Shown here piece after piece: positions 42,317 to 50,428 of a DNA stretch of 64,000 bases. The stretch covers positions 3,844,001 through 3,908,000 of the forward strand of contig NZ_CP160205.1 of assembly GCF_041080815.1 (NCBI RefSeq), written 5' to 3'. The notes below the pieces were generated by a model, which did no database searches, was not told the origin of the DNA, and worked only from the letters and a program-made list of their open reading frames with translations. The translations under genes and the position numbers were made by a program. Source of the DNA: Mucilaginibacter yixingensis. Its GTDB lineage: Bacteria; Bacteroidota; Bacteroidia; Sphingobacteriales; Sphingobacteriaceae. The first letter of the stretch is position 1; each line of letters begins with the position of its first letter.

Positions 42317-42826
42317 TTACTTTTTAGTTTCTATTTTAATTTTTGCAGAGTACTTGCTGCCCTCAGGCTCGTCTTGCACAAAGGTTACGTTCTCTATTTT
42401 GTCTTTATCTAAGTGATAAAGTTTAAGGATACCGTCATCTTTGGCATTCTGCACTTCTTCACCATCAACATAATAATGGAACTGCGCATCGTCGGCACCG
42501 TGACTGGTCAGCCAGCTTTCCAAATCATCAGAAAACAAGCGGAAAACTTCCTGATAATGTTTAACGGCATACGGCTTGGTAGTTATAATAACAACACCAT
42601 TTGCGCCTCTTTCACCATATTTGGCCTTCGCCGATTCTTTTAAAACCTCTACTGTTAATACGTCATTCGGCGAAATAGCTTTCAATGCATCCTTCGTACC
42701 TTCCTTACCATCTACAATGTAAAGCACATTATCAGGTAACGAAACATTTGCATGCCCCTGATTAGTGCTCTGCGCCCGCAAAGCGAAAGGCAGGCATAGC
42801 AATAAGATCATCAATAACTTTCTCAT
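42317..42826 (-). CDS. TonB-receptor-plug-like exported protein inside the nuo operon
   Basis: A 169-residue protein with signal peptide (MRKLLMILLLCLPFALRAQS). It has the sequence LYIVDGKEGTKDALKAISPNDVLTVEVLKESAKAKYGERGANGVVIITTK, which closely resembles the plug domain of SusC-type TonB-dependent receptors (VDGxx...IEVLKDASATAIYGxRGANGVILITTK). A ~75-residue C-terminal domain follows; no barrel is present. It sits between nuoK and nuoL, five bases after nuoK in transcript order and touching nuoL, so it is co-transcribed with complex I genes. It is an exported protein with no known complex I role. The function is unknown. Confidence 0.78.
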   Translation of the reverse strand: MRKLLMILLLCLPFALRAQSTNQGHANVSLPDNVLYIVDGKEGTKDALKAISPNDVLTVEVLKESAKAKYGERGANGVVIITTKPYAVKHYQEVFRLFSDDLESWLTSHGADDAQFHYYVDGEEVQNAKDDGILKLYHLDKDKIENVTFVQDEPEGSKYSAKIKIETKK

Positions 42827-42831
42827 ATATA

Positions 42832-43140
42832 TCAGTCTTTCAATTGGTTCAATTTATCCGGATCGATGGTTTTATAACGGCGATACACATTGAGGATAAT
42901 CGCCAGCGCCACCGCCGTTGTAGCTGCGGCCAATACAATGGAAAATATAGCCATCAACTGTCCGCCATTATTCATCTTATCAAAACGACCGAAAGCTACC
43001 ATGTTCAGGATAGCCGCGTTCAGCATCAATTCAATACCTATCAATATTTGTATGGCGTTCTTCTTGGTAACCACCATAAACAGACCAGTGCAAAATAACA
43101 CGGCGCCGATCAACAGAAAGTGAGTTAGACCGATCATCAT
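42832..43140 (-). CDS. nuoK: NADH-quinone oxidoreductase subunit K
   Basis: A 102-residue, three-helix subunit of normal length. FLLIGAVLFCTGLFMVVTKKNAIQILIGIELMLNAAILN contains the conserved Glu residues in helix 2 that form the central proton channel. It overlaps nuoJ by four bases (ATGA). Confidence 0.95.
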   Translation of the reverse strand: MMIGLTHFLLIGAVLFCTGLFMVVTKKNAIQILIGIELMLNAAILNMVAFGRFDKMNNGGQLMAIFSIVLAAATTAVALAIILNVYRRYKTIDPDKLNQLKD

Positions 43141-43685
43141 TGTACCTGCTCCTTTCTGGACAAATGGGCCGAGCCAATCAAAGCCATCAACAATAAAATT
43201 GAAACCGCCTCAAAAGGCAACAGGTAACGGGTCATGAGATTGATGCCGATGTTATCTGTAGTAATGTCAGTCGTAGCAATCACGTTGTGAGCTTGAATAT
43301 TGCGGGTAATCCATGCCTGATTATCCACATTAGCCTTTAAGATCACATTGACCAGCACGATGAGGAACATTGCCGATACCAACAATGCTGGTATCTTTTT
43401 AAGATTGAATAATTTAACCGGCGATTGTTGCAAACGCTCCAAAGTTTCCCGGCCCGAGAGCATGAAGGCAAACAGAATCAATACCAGGATACCGCCCACA
43501 TAGATCACGATCTGGGTGATGGCCACAAAATCTGCCATGGCATAAACGTACAGCCCAGCCAGACCGAACAGCGTAATGAAAAACATAAAGATGCTGCGTA
43601 CCAGGTTACTGCTGTAAGCAATATACAGCGCAGGCACTATGGTGATTACCGCCATTACCCAGAACAAGATGATAAACATCGTCAT
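43137..43685 (-). CDS. nuoJ: NADH-quinone oxidoreductase subunit J
   Basis: A 182-residue membrane subunit with five hydrophobic segments. The conserved FVAITQIVIYVGGILVLILFAFML segment carries the bulged helix 3. Its ATG shares one base with the nuoI stop (TGATG); a second in-frame ATG two codons later is possible. Confidence 0.94.
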   Translation of the reverse strand: MTMFIILFWVMAVITIVPALYIAYSSNLVRSIFMFFITLFGLAGLYVYAMADFVAITQIVIYVGGILVLILFAFMLSGRETLERLQQSPVKLFNLKKIPALLVSAMFLIVLVNVILKANVDNQAWITRNIQAHNVIATTDITTDNIGINLMTRYLLPFEAVSILLLMALIGSAHLSRKEQVQ

Positions 43686-44269
43686 CAGGCTTGTCCTCCC
43701 TTGTTTTGCTGGGCGGCCAATTTAGCGGCGGCTCGTTCGGCTTGTTGTTTGTCAAAAGCTTCGCGATGCTGGGCGGCTTCTTCAGGCGACATGTCTGAGA
43801 ATTTATAATTCAGCATGTCCAGCAGCGGCACGCTGCGGTCATACTGGTTGGTCATGGTAATGCATTCGGTTGGGCATACAATGGTACACAGGCCACAATA
43901 CATGCACTTGGCCATGTCAATATCAAACTTGGCGGCGTAAAGGCGTTTGGTAGTACCGTCAGATGTTTGACCGATGGACTCTGTAGCTTTGATGGACTCG
44001 ATGCTGATACAATCAACCGGACAGATCTTGGCGCACAAATCGCACACTATGCAATCATCCATCTCCACATCCAGTTGATAACGCCCAACTTCCGGAACCG
44101 GCAGCTCCTGTTTTGGGTACTGGATGGTGTTGGTACCCTCTTCCAGTTTTTTGAAATAGTTATCGGCCGCAACGGTTTGTACCTGGCGCTTAGCCTTGGG
44201 CGCAAAAAGGTGCCTCAGGGTTAGTGTTAAACCCTGCCATGCAGTTGTAAATCCTTTTATTACGCTCAT
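43685..44269 (-). CDS. nuoI: NADH-quinone oxidoreductase subunit I
   Basis: A 194-residue peripheral-arm subunit that binds two [4Fe-4S] clusters next to the quinone site. Both motifs are intact: CIVCDLCAKICPVDC and CMYCGLCTIVCPTEC. The N-terminal ~30 residues are an amphipathic membrane-contacting helix. The C-terminal ~25 residues are alanine/glutamine-rich, longer than in E. coli. It is separated from nuoH by a 166-base spacer with a palindromic repeat. Confidence 0.96.
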   Translation of the reverse strand: MSVIKGFTTAWQGLTLTLRHLFAPKAKRQVQTVAADNYFKKLEEGTNTIQYPKQELPVPEVGRYQLDVEMDDCIVCDLCAKICPVDCISIESIKATESIGQTSDGTTKRLYAAKFDIDMAKCMYCGLCTIVCPTECITMTNQYDRSVPLLDMLNYKFSDMSPEEAAQHREAFDKQQAERAAAKLAAQQNKGGQA

Positions 44270-44435
44270 ATTGAATGTTGAATGATTGAAGGAGTGAATG
44301 AGTGAGTATTTTCACTTCTACACCGACCGTTCAATATCCTGTTATTATTTAGTCTTTAAATTCACACCCATCTAAATTGAATGCCTGAGAGTTGATCACA
44401 AATATTCACTCATTCACAACTCACTCATTCACTAA
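44270..44435. repeat. GAATGAGTGAGT inverted repeat in the nuoH-nuoI spacer
   Basis: The left side holds ATTGAATG and GAGTGAATGAGTGAG (44275-44310). The right side holds CACTCATTCACAACTCACTC and ATTCAC (44405-44433), which are complementary. No gene is present. A long hairpin would form inside the operon transcript. Confidence 0.75.
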
Positions 44436-45521
44436 TTACATTAACCACACCCGCCAGATGCCCGATATCAGCATACATAAAAATGATAGCGGGGTCAGCA
44501 CCTTCCAGCACAGGTTCATCAGTTGATCTACGCGGAAGCGTGGCAGCGTCCACCGTATCCACATTTGGGCAGCTACCAGCAGCAACGTTTTCATTGCGAT
44601 CCAGAAAATGCCCCAGCCCGGACCGGTAGTCCAATCGGCCAGGCGAACTGAGCCAATGTTGGGCAATGGCGTGTTCCATGATCCCACAAAAACCACTATA
44701 GCTACCATGCTCACCAGGAACATCATCGAATACTCTGCCAAAAACACAAAGGCAAAACGCAAACCGGTAAACTCGGTGTGGAAACCGGCCACCAATTCAG
44801 ACTCCGCCTCTGGAATATCAAAAGGCGCACGGTTACTCTCTGCCAGCGATGCGATGAAATAGATCACAAACGCAATCAACAGATGTGGTGCCCTGAAAAT
44901 ATTCCACGACAGGATACCGCCAATATGGGTTACATCCCAAAAGCCAAAGAATTTAATGGTCTCTTGAGCGGTAACGCCCTGCTGGGCAGAGATCACCTGC
45001 AGATCCAGCGACTGTGCAATCATCACCACAGAGATCAGCGCAAAACCGGCCGGAATCTCATAAGAAATAATCTGCGCTGCCGAACGCATGGCACCCAGGA
45101 TTGAATACTTGTTGTTTGATCCCCAACCCGCCATCAAAATACCCAGCGTTTCTACCGAGATAATGGCCAGCACATAATACAAACCCAGGTTGATATGGGC
45201 AGGCACCAATCCCGGCCCCCAAGGCAGTGCAGCAAAGCCCAGGTAAACCGCCACAAAAATAATAGCCGGTGCGGCCATAAACAGCCACTTATCTGCTGCA
45301 GCAGGGATGATCAGCTCCTTTTGCAGCATTTTTAAAAAGTCTGCAAAGGTTTGGAGCAGGCCAAATTTACCTACCTCGGTCGGACCCAGGCGGTCTTGAA
45401 TAAAAGCCGAAACTTTACGCTCCGCATATACGCCAAACAGCGTAAACAAGGCCGCAAAAACAAACAGCCCTATAGCAATAACGAAGTATAAAAGGTAATT
45501 ATTCAATGCCCCTGAAATCAA
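44436..45521 (-). CDS. nuoH: NADH-quinone oxidoreductase subunit H
   Basis: A 361-residue eight-helix subunit that connects the quinone cavity to the pump modules. YAERKVSAFIQDRLGPTEVGKFGLLQTFADFLKML, ESNRAPFDIPEAESELVAGFHTEFTGLRFAFVFLAEY and the C-terminal LPRFRVDQLMNLCWKVL are conserved, with the charged E-channel residues present. It starts with TTG at 45521, four bases after a perfect promoter box, so it heads the nuoHIJK-plug-LMN transcript. The A-G half of complex I is not in the window. Confidence 0.95.
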   Translation of the reverse strand: MISGALNNYLLYFVIAIGLFVFAALFTLFGVYAERKVSAFIQDRLGPTEVGKFGLLQTFADFLKMLQKELIIPAAADKWLFMAAPAIIFVAVYLGFAALPWGPGLVPAHINLGLYYVLAIISVETLGILMAGWGSNNKYSILGAMRSAAQIISYEIPAGFALISVVMIAQSLDLQVISAQQGVTAQETIKFFGFWDVTHIGGILSWNIFRAPHLLIAFVIYFIASLAESNRAPFDIPEAESELVAGFHTEFTGLRFAFVFLAEYSMMFLVSMVAIVVFVGSWNTPLPNIGSVRLADWTTGPGWGIFWIAMKTLLLVAAQMWIRWTLPRFRVDQLMNLCWKVLTPLSFLCMLISGIWRVWLM

Positions 45522-45525
45522 GCTG

Positions 45526-45533
45526 CAAACTTA
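45526..45533 (-). promoter_or_regulatory. TAAGTTTG box four bases before nuoH TTG
   Basis: A perfect TAnnTTTG, CAGC spacer, TTG start. It predicts a leaderless nuo transcript beginning with a non-AUG codon. Confidence 0.65.
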
Positions 45534-45604
45534 CACAAAAAGGCCATAAATTTTAGTCTATTAAATTGATAGATTTTTGTAATTATCCATGCCATTTGGT
45601 TATG

Positions 45605-45777
45605 GTCTTGAACCAGGATTTTTTAGATTTAAAGGATTGACAGGATAAATTAACCGCAGAGGCCACAAAGGTATGCACAGAGTACACATAGATTTAAAAC
45701 CTCAGTGATCTCTGCGGTTATAACTATCAACAGGTATCCTGTCAATCCTTTAAATCTAAAAAATCCTGGTTCAAGAC
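45605..45777. repeat. Nested palindromic element E with 43-bp perfect arms
   Basis: Arms 45605-45647 and 45735-45777 are perfect inverted copies over 43 bases (GTCTTGAACCAGGATTTTTT at the outer end, GATTGACAGGATA at the inner). The core 45651-45720 is another inverted pair (TAACCGCAGAG / CTCTGCGGTTA) enclosing CACAAAGGTATGCACAG. The right tip encodes the stop codon of murI on the minus strand. Confidence 0.95.
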
Positions 45778-46601
45778 AATTCTAAATACTCCGATTTCAC
45801 TTCGCTGCCCAAAAACAATGAAGCGTTTTTATCAAAGTCGGCAGTGTCGTCGCTGGTGGTGAAGAAACGGTGCGTGCCTGTTCTGCTCAGGCGGGTTTCC
45901 ATTTCGGGATGGCGTTGCAGGTAATCGGCCAGGCTGGCGGCAATGATATCGCCCTGGGGCACTACCTTGATGTGCTGCGGCAGGTAGGCTTCGATTTTCT
46001 CTTGTAATAACGGATAATGAGTACAGGCGAGGAGCAACGTATCAATACCGGCTGATTGCGCCATTACGGCATCAAGGTATTTCTTGATAAAATAATCGGC
46101 CCCGGGTTGATTGTGCTCACCGTTTTCTACCAACGGTACCCATAGGGGACATGCCTGTTGGTATACCTGCACATCAGGAGAGAACTTGTTAATCTCTATC
46201 AGGTATGATTCTGATTGAACGGTACCCTTTGTGCCCAATACTCCTATTTGTTTGGTTTTAGAGTAGCTGCCAATAACCTCCGCCGTAGGACGGATAACGC
46301 CGAGCACGCGTTTGGTGGGATCTCCATTTGGCAGGTCTAGCTGTTGGATATTGCGCAGCGCCTTGGCCGATGCCGTGTTGCACGCCAGGATAACCAGCGG
46401 GCAGCCCATTTTAAACAGCTGCTGTACACACTCCCATGTATATTGATAGATGGTGCTAAAAGACCGGTTGCCATAGGGCGCCCGGGCATTATCGCCCAGA
46501 TAAACGTAATCATACCCCGGCAGTTGTGCTGCTATGGAACGAAAAACGGTTAACCCTCCGTAACCTGAATCAAAAACACCTATGGGTTGCTGTGCCGGCA
46601 T
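45771..46601 (-). CDS. murI: Glutamate racemase
   Basis: A 276-residue enzyme making D-glutamate for peptidoglycan. IGVFDSGYGGLTVFRSI and LGDNARAPYGNRS lie in the first 50 residues. The two catalytic cysteines are in LVILACNTASAKAL (~74) and TLLLACTHYPLL (~190). The start ATG is four bases after a TAGTTTTG box that is itself fused to the upstream skp terminator. The TGA stop lies in the repeat tip GTCTTGAACC of element E. It is downstream of the uppS-bamA-skp-skp cluster on the same strand. Confidence 0.95.
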   Translation of the reverse strand: MPAQQPIGVFDSGYGGLTVFRSIAAQLPGYDYVYLGDNARAPYGNRSFSTIYQYTWECVQQLFKMGCPLVILACNTASAKALRNIQQLDLPNGDPTKRVLGVIRPTAEVIGSYSKTKQIGVLGTKGTVQSESYLIEINKFSPDVQVYQQACPLWVPLVENGEHNQPGADYFIKKYLDAVMAQSAGIDTLLLACTHYPLLQEKIEAYLPQHIKVVPQGDIIAASLADYLQRHPEMETRLSRTGTHRFFTTSDDTADFDKNASLFLGSEVKSEYLELS

Positions 46602-46605
46602 GCTG

Positions 46606-46613
46606 CAAAACTA
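46606..46613 (-). promoter_or_regulatory. TAGTTTTG box four bases before murI ATG
   Basis: A perfect TAnnTTTG, CAGC spacer, ATG. It directly follows the T-run of the skp terminator. Confidence 0.65.
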
Positions 46614-46645
46614 AAAAAGCGCCCCATTTATTGAGGCGCTTTTTA
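46613..46645 (-). terminator. Terminator between skp and murI
   Basis: On the minus strand AAAAAGCGCC and GGCGCTTTTT pair across an 11-base loop, with the T-run continuing into the murI promoter box. Confidence 0.85.
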
Positions 46646-46667
46646 GCTTTTAATTTTTTGTGTGCAA

Positions 46668-47210
46668 TTATTTTTTAACCGGAGCTGGAGCAGCTGAAGC
46701 AGGAATACCAACTTTAGCTTTTACAGCAGCTAACAGGTCATCACCTTCTGGAGCAACCAGCAGGTCTGTGTTTGAAGTGTCTAACACGTAAGTGTAGCCT
46801 TTTTCTTTAGCAACCTGGCTAACAGCAGCACGCAGCTTGTCAGTCAGTGGTTTTAACAGGTCACCATATTTCTGCTGAACGCTCTGAGAAGCGGTGTTGT
46901 TATAATCCTGGATGCGTTTGTTCAGGTCTTGCAGTTCGCTTTCGGTAGCGGTGCGGGTAGCATCGGTCATGGTAGCTTTGTTTTTATCATAAGCTTCTGC
47001 TTTGGTTTGCAGTTCGCTTTGCATTGCCTGTAAACGATCTAAGAAAGTTTTTTGATATGCATCAATCTGACCTTGTACAGATTTAAACTCCGGAGCTTGT
47101 TGTACCAGCGCATTGAAGTTGCAATATCCAATTTTTGACTGTGCTTTAACTAAATTACCAGCCAGCAGTAAGCAACCTGCAACTAAAGCAACTTTTACTA
47201 ATTTTTTCAT
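46668..47210 (-). CDS. Periplasmic chaperone, OmpH/Skp family (second copy)
   Basis: A 180-residue protein starting at ATG 47210 (MKKLVKVALVAGCLLLAGNLVKAQ, signal peptide). The OmpH core IGYCNFNALVQQAPEFKSVQGQI is followed by a long charged coiled coil (~50-130, the tentacle of the Skp trimer). The end is YVLDTSNTDLLVAPEGDDLLAAVKAKVG plus a proline/alanine tail. Skp holds unfolded outer-membrane proteins on the way to BamA. It is the second of two tandem copies downstream of bamA. Confidence 0.9.
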   Translation of the reverse strand: MKKLVKVALVAGCLLLAGNLVKAQSKIGYCNFNALVQQAPEFKSVQGQIDAYQKTFLDRLQAMQSELQTKAEAYDKNKATMTDATRTATESELQDLNKRIQDYNNTASQSVQQKYGDLLKPLTDKLRAAVSQVAKEKGYTYVLDTSNTDLLVAPEGDDLLAAVKAKVGIPASAAPAPVKK

Positions 47211-47261
47211 TTGTACTGTTCTTGTTCTTTGTTTTATTAATTTATGCAATTATACATTTTT

Positions 47262-47792
47262 TTACTTTGCCAAAACCCCTGGCTTTAAACCTAATCGGGT
47301 TATTACCGCAGCGCTTTTATCATAGCGCGGATTAGCATACAACATCATCACCTCGCTGTTCTTATCAAACACCATATCCAGGTTTTCAGACTCGGCCACG
47401 GCTTGTACTGCTTTGGCTACTCTATCCTGAATTGGTTTAATCAGATCATTACTTTTTTTGGACAGATCACCATCCGGACCGAAAATCTGACGTTGAAAAT
47501 CTTTGGCGGCTTTCTCCTTCTCCACTATTTCCGCCTCGCGGCGTTTCTTCATATCGGCCGTCATTAAAACCTGATCGGCCTGGTATGATTTATATAAACG
47601 ATCAATTTCCTGAAAACGTGTGTCTACCTGTTTTTGCCATTGGTCTGACAGCGCTGCCAGTTGCTTTTGTGCCGATGCATAGTCTGGGATATGTTTCAGA
47701 ATATACTCAGAATCAACATAAGCAAAGCGCTGTGCAAACGATGCAGTTGCGGCCAAACATATAATAGCGAGTGATAAGAGGATCTTTTTCAT
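47262..47792 (-). CDS. Periplasmic chaperone, OmpH/Skp family (first copy)
   Basis: A 176-residue protein from ATG 47792 (MKKILLSLAIICLAATASFAQ, signal peptide), then FAYVDSEYILKHIPDYASAQKQL and a coiled coil (~40-120). It ends YANPRYDKSAAVITRLGLKPG. The start 20 bases after bamA's stop indicates co-transcription. It is the partner copy of the gene at 46.7 kb; Bacteroidetes commonly have this pair, possibly forming a mixed trimer. Confidence 0.9.
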   Translation of the reverse strand: MKKILLSLAIICLAATASFAQRFAYVDSEYILKHIPDYASAQKQLAALSDQWQKQVDTRFQEIDRLYKSYQADQVLMTADMKKRREAEIVEKEKAAKDFQRQIFGPDGDLSKKSNDLIKPIQDRVAKAVQAVAESENLDMVFDKNSEVMMLYANPRYDKSAAVITRLGLKPGVLAK

Positions 47793-47812
47793 AAATCTGG
47801 ATTTTCTCAAAT

Positions 47813-50365
47813 TTAATTAAATCCGCCATTTAAGCTTTGAGAAATTGAAAAATGGAACTGTCCTTTATTCGCATCTGGTATACCAGGTATTTTGTCAAAT
47901 CCGTAACCGTAATCAAGACCCAGCAAACCAAAGATTGGCAGGAAGATACGGGCACCTACACCCACTGATCTGCGAACGTTGAACGGATTGAACTGGCTAA
48001 AGCTGTTCCACACGTTACCACCTTCAGCAAAGGTTAGCATGAAGATTGTAGCGCTCTGGCTGGCAATAACCGGGTAACGCACCTCCATAGTGTATTTGTT
48101 GTAGATAGGGCTGCCCGGGTTGGTATCGGCAGTATAGTTTGAACCCACCGGCACGATAGAGAAGTTTTTGTAACCACGCAGACCGATGATCTCTGAACCT
48201 TGCAGGAACTGGTAGCTCTGCATACCGTCACCACCCACTTTAAAGCGCTCAAACGGCGACTGGCCCACAGCTGAGTTGTAGTAACCCAGGAAACCAAAAC
48301 GCACCTGCGACATGAACACCAGCTTGCCGTAGATCTTCTCGAACCACTGGGCATCAAACTTCCATTTGTGGTACTCTACAAAGTGGTAGCGTTGCTCTGG
48401 TGTTGCAATGGCATAGTTGGTGTTGTTAAACAACGAGTATGGAGGCGTAGCCTGTACGGTAAACTTAATGTTTGAACCCGAAGTTGGATAGATAGGTGCA
48501 TCCAGCGAGTTACGGCTCAACTCTTGTGTTAACTTGATGTTGTATGAAGTACCATTGCTAAACAGGTAACCGGTAAAGTTATCCAGTTTATAGTGGTCAA
48601 AGTTCAATGAGTAGTTCAGCTGGAAGTAGTTATCCGGCCATTTTAAACGTTTACCCAGGGTTACACCAATACCATTGATACGCAGGTAGTTGTAGTTAGG
48701 GTCTGTTTTTGGCAGATAATCACCGGTTGAGCTTAACTGAGTGTAGGCGCTCAACGCAAAGTAGATTGGTTTTTTACCACCTAACCAAGGCTCTGAGAAC
48801 GTGAACGAGTAGTTCTGGTAGTTTTTACCGTTAGCCTGACCGCGGAGGCTCAGTTTCTGACCGTCGCCTTTTGGCAGCGGGCGGTAAGCTTTAAGGTTAA
48901 AGATATTACGCAGCGAGAAGTTGTTGAAAGTTAAACCCAACGTACCTACCAGCTGACCGCCACCAAAACCACCTGAAAGCTCCACCTGGTCTGATGGTTT
49001 TTCAACCACGTTGTAAACAATATCCACCGTACCATCGGCCTGGTTAATATTGGTAGGTTTCGGGTCAATCTTCTGCTCGTCAAAGTTACCTAACTGAGAT
49101 ATCTCGCGGGTACTGCGTACAATACCTTCTTTAGAGAATTTCTGACCAGGTTTGGTCGTGATCTCGCGCAGCACTACCTTGTCGTTAGTAACATCGTTAC
49201 CTTTTAAGATCACCTTGTTAATGGTGTATTGCGGACCTTCATAGATACGGATATCCAGGTCAATAGTATCATTATAAACACGGGTTTGTACCGGATCTGC
49301 GTTGTAGGTCAGGTAACCATCGTTCAGGTAAAGCGAGCTTACGTCATCGCTGTTAGCTGTCGGGCCGCTCAGGCGTTTGGTCAGCTCTTCTTCGCTGAAA
49401 ACGTCACCTTTTTTAATACGGACCACTTTGTTCAAAAAGTCTGCCGGGTAACGGGCGTTGCCAGACCATTTCACATTACCGAAGTAATATTTAGGGCCTT
49501 CGTAAACTTTCAGTTTAATGTTTACCGTGTTGTCGGTATTTTTCCATACAGAGTCGCTCATTACCTCGGCATCGCGGTAACCATTGCCCTGCATTTTCTC
49601 TACCAGCGTTTGCTTATCCTCAGTATACTGGGTCTCTTTAAATTTCTTTGAACCGAAAATGTTATAAAACTTCTTCTCTTTGGTTTTGCCCAGGTAGCCT
49701 TTCAGCTTGGCAGCGCTCATGGCTTTATTACCCTCAAAATAAACGTGGGCAATTTTCACTTTCTGCTTTTTATCAATCGCAACATCCAATATCACGTTGT
49801 TAGCATCTCCCGGGTCAGGGCGTTGCTTAATATCAACGGTGGTGTTCAGATAGCCTTTCTCGTTATAATGCTTTTTGATAACCGTGGTAATGGTGTTGAA
49901 CAAGTTCTCGTTCACAATTTTACCCGTTTTATCATTCAGTGACTTTTGCAGGTCTTCAATTTCACCTTTACGGGCGCCGGTCATGTGCAGGCGGGAAAGG
50001 CGCGGACGCTCCTGAACGGCAATGTCCAGGTAAACTGTATCAACGTTTATTTTGGTAACGTTCAGTTTCACGTCATCAAACAGGCCCTGGGTCCACAGGT
50101 CTTTAATTACTTTGGCTGATGCATCGCCGGGCAGGGTGATCTTATCGCCTTTGTTCAGTTTTGCTATCTGTAGCAGAATGTCTTTATCAAGGTTTTTGAT
50201 ACCGCTAACGGTTACGCCACCAATAATATATTCTTTAGGATTAAGATAACTAAGGGTATCAGAGCCGCCACCTGTGGGTACGCGAAAACGCTGCTGATTG
50301 GGAACTTGAGCCACTACTGCTGAGCTGAGTACTAAGAAAAGAATAGCAAAAATATATTTATTCAT
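47813..50365 (-). CDS. bamA: Outer-membrane assembly factor BamA
   Basis: An 850-residue Omp85 protein inserting beta-barrel proteins into the outer membrane. After a signal peptide (MNKYIFAILFLVLSSAVVAQ) come about five POTRA domains to ~residue 470 (VSGIKNLDKDILLQIAKLNKGD, YNEKGYLNTTV, RISEEELTKRL-like FSEEELTKRLSG, IYEGPQYTINKVILKGN). Then comes the 16-strand barrel, starting VELSGGFGGGQLVGTLGLTFNNFS, with the VRGF-type lock seen as EIIGLRGYKNFS. It is longer than E. coli BamA (810). The final residues FSISQSLNGGFN lack the usual terminal aromatic. Confidence 0.95.
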   Translation of the reverse strand: MNKYIFAILFLVLSSAVVAQVPNQQRFRVPTGGGSDTLSYLNPKEYIIGGVTVSGIKNLDKDILLQIAKLNKGDKITLPGDASAKVIKDLWTQGLFDDVKLNVTKINVDTVYLDIAVQERPRLSRLHMTGARKGEIEDLQKSLNDKTGKIVNENLFNTITTVIKKHYNEKGYLNTTVDIKQRPDPGDANNVILDVAIDKKQKVKIAHVYFEGNKAMSAAKLKGYLGKTKEKKFYNIFGSKKFKETQYTEDKQTLVEKMQGNGYRDAEVMSDSVWKNTDNTVNIKLKVYEGPKYYFGNVKWSGNARYPADFLNKVVRIKKGDVFSEEELTKRLSGPTANSDDVSSLYLNDGYLTYNADPVQTRVYNDTIDLDIRIYEGPQYTINKVILKGNDVTNDKVVLREITTKPGQKFSKEGIVRSTREISQLGNFDEQKIDPKPTNINQADGTVDIVYNVVEKPSDQVELSGGFGGGQLVGTLGLTFNNFSLRNIFNLKAYRPLPKGDGQKLSLRGQANGKNYQNYSFTFSEPWLGGKKPIYFALSAYTQLSSTGDYLPKTDPNYNYLRINGIGVTLGKRLKWPDNYFQLNYSLNFDHYKLDNFTGYLFSNGTSYNIKLTQELSRNSLDAPIYPTSGSNIKFTVQATPPYSLFNNTNYAIATPEQRYHFVEYHKWKFDAQWFEKIYGKLVFMSQVRFGFLGYYNSAVGQSPFERFKVGGDGMQSYQFLQGSEIIGLRGYKNFSIVPVGSNYTADTNPGSPIYNKYTMEVRYPVIASQSATIFMLTFAEGGNVWNSFSQFNPFNVRRSVGVGARIFLPIFGLLGLDYGYGFDKIPGIPDANKGQFHFSISQSLNGGFN

Positions 50366-50428
50366 TCGAATATTTTGGTGGCTAAAAATAGTTTATACGT
50401 TTGTTAAAAAGTGTTAAAGTTAAAAATA

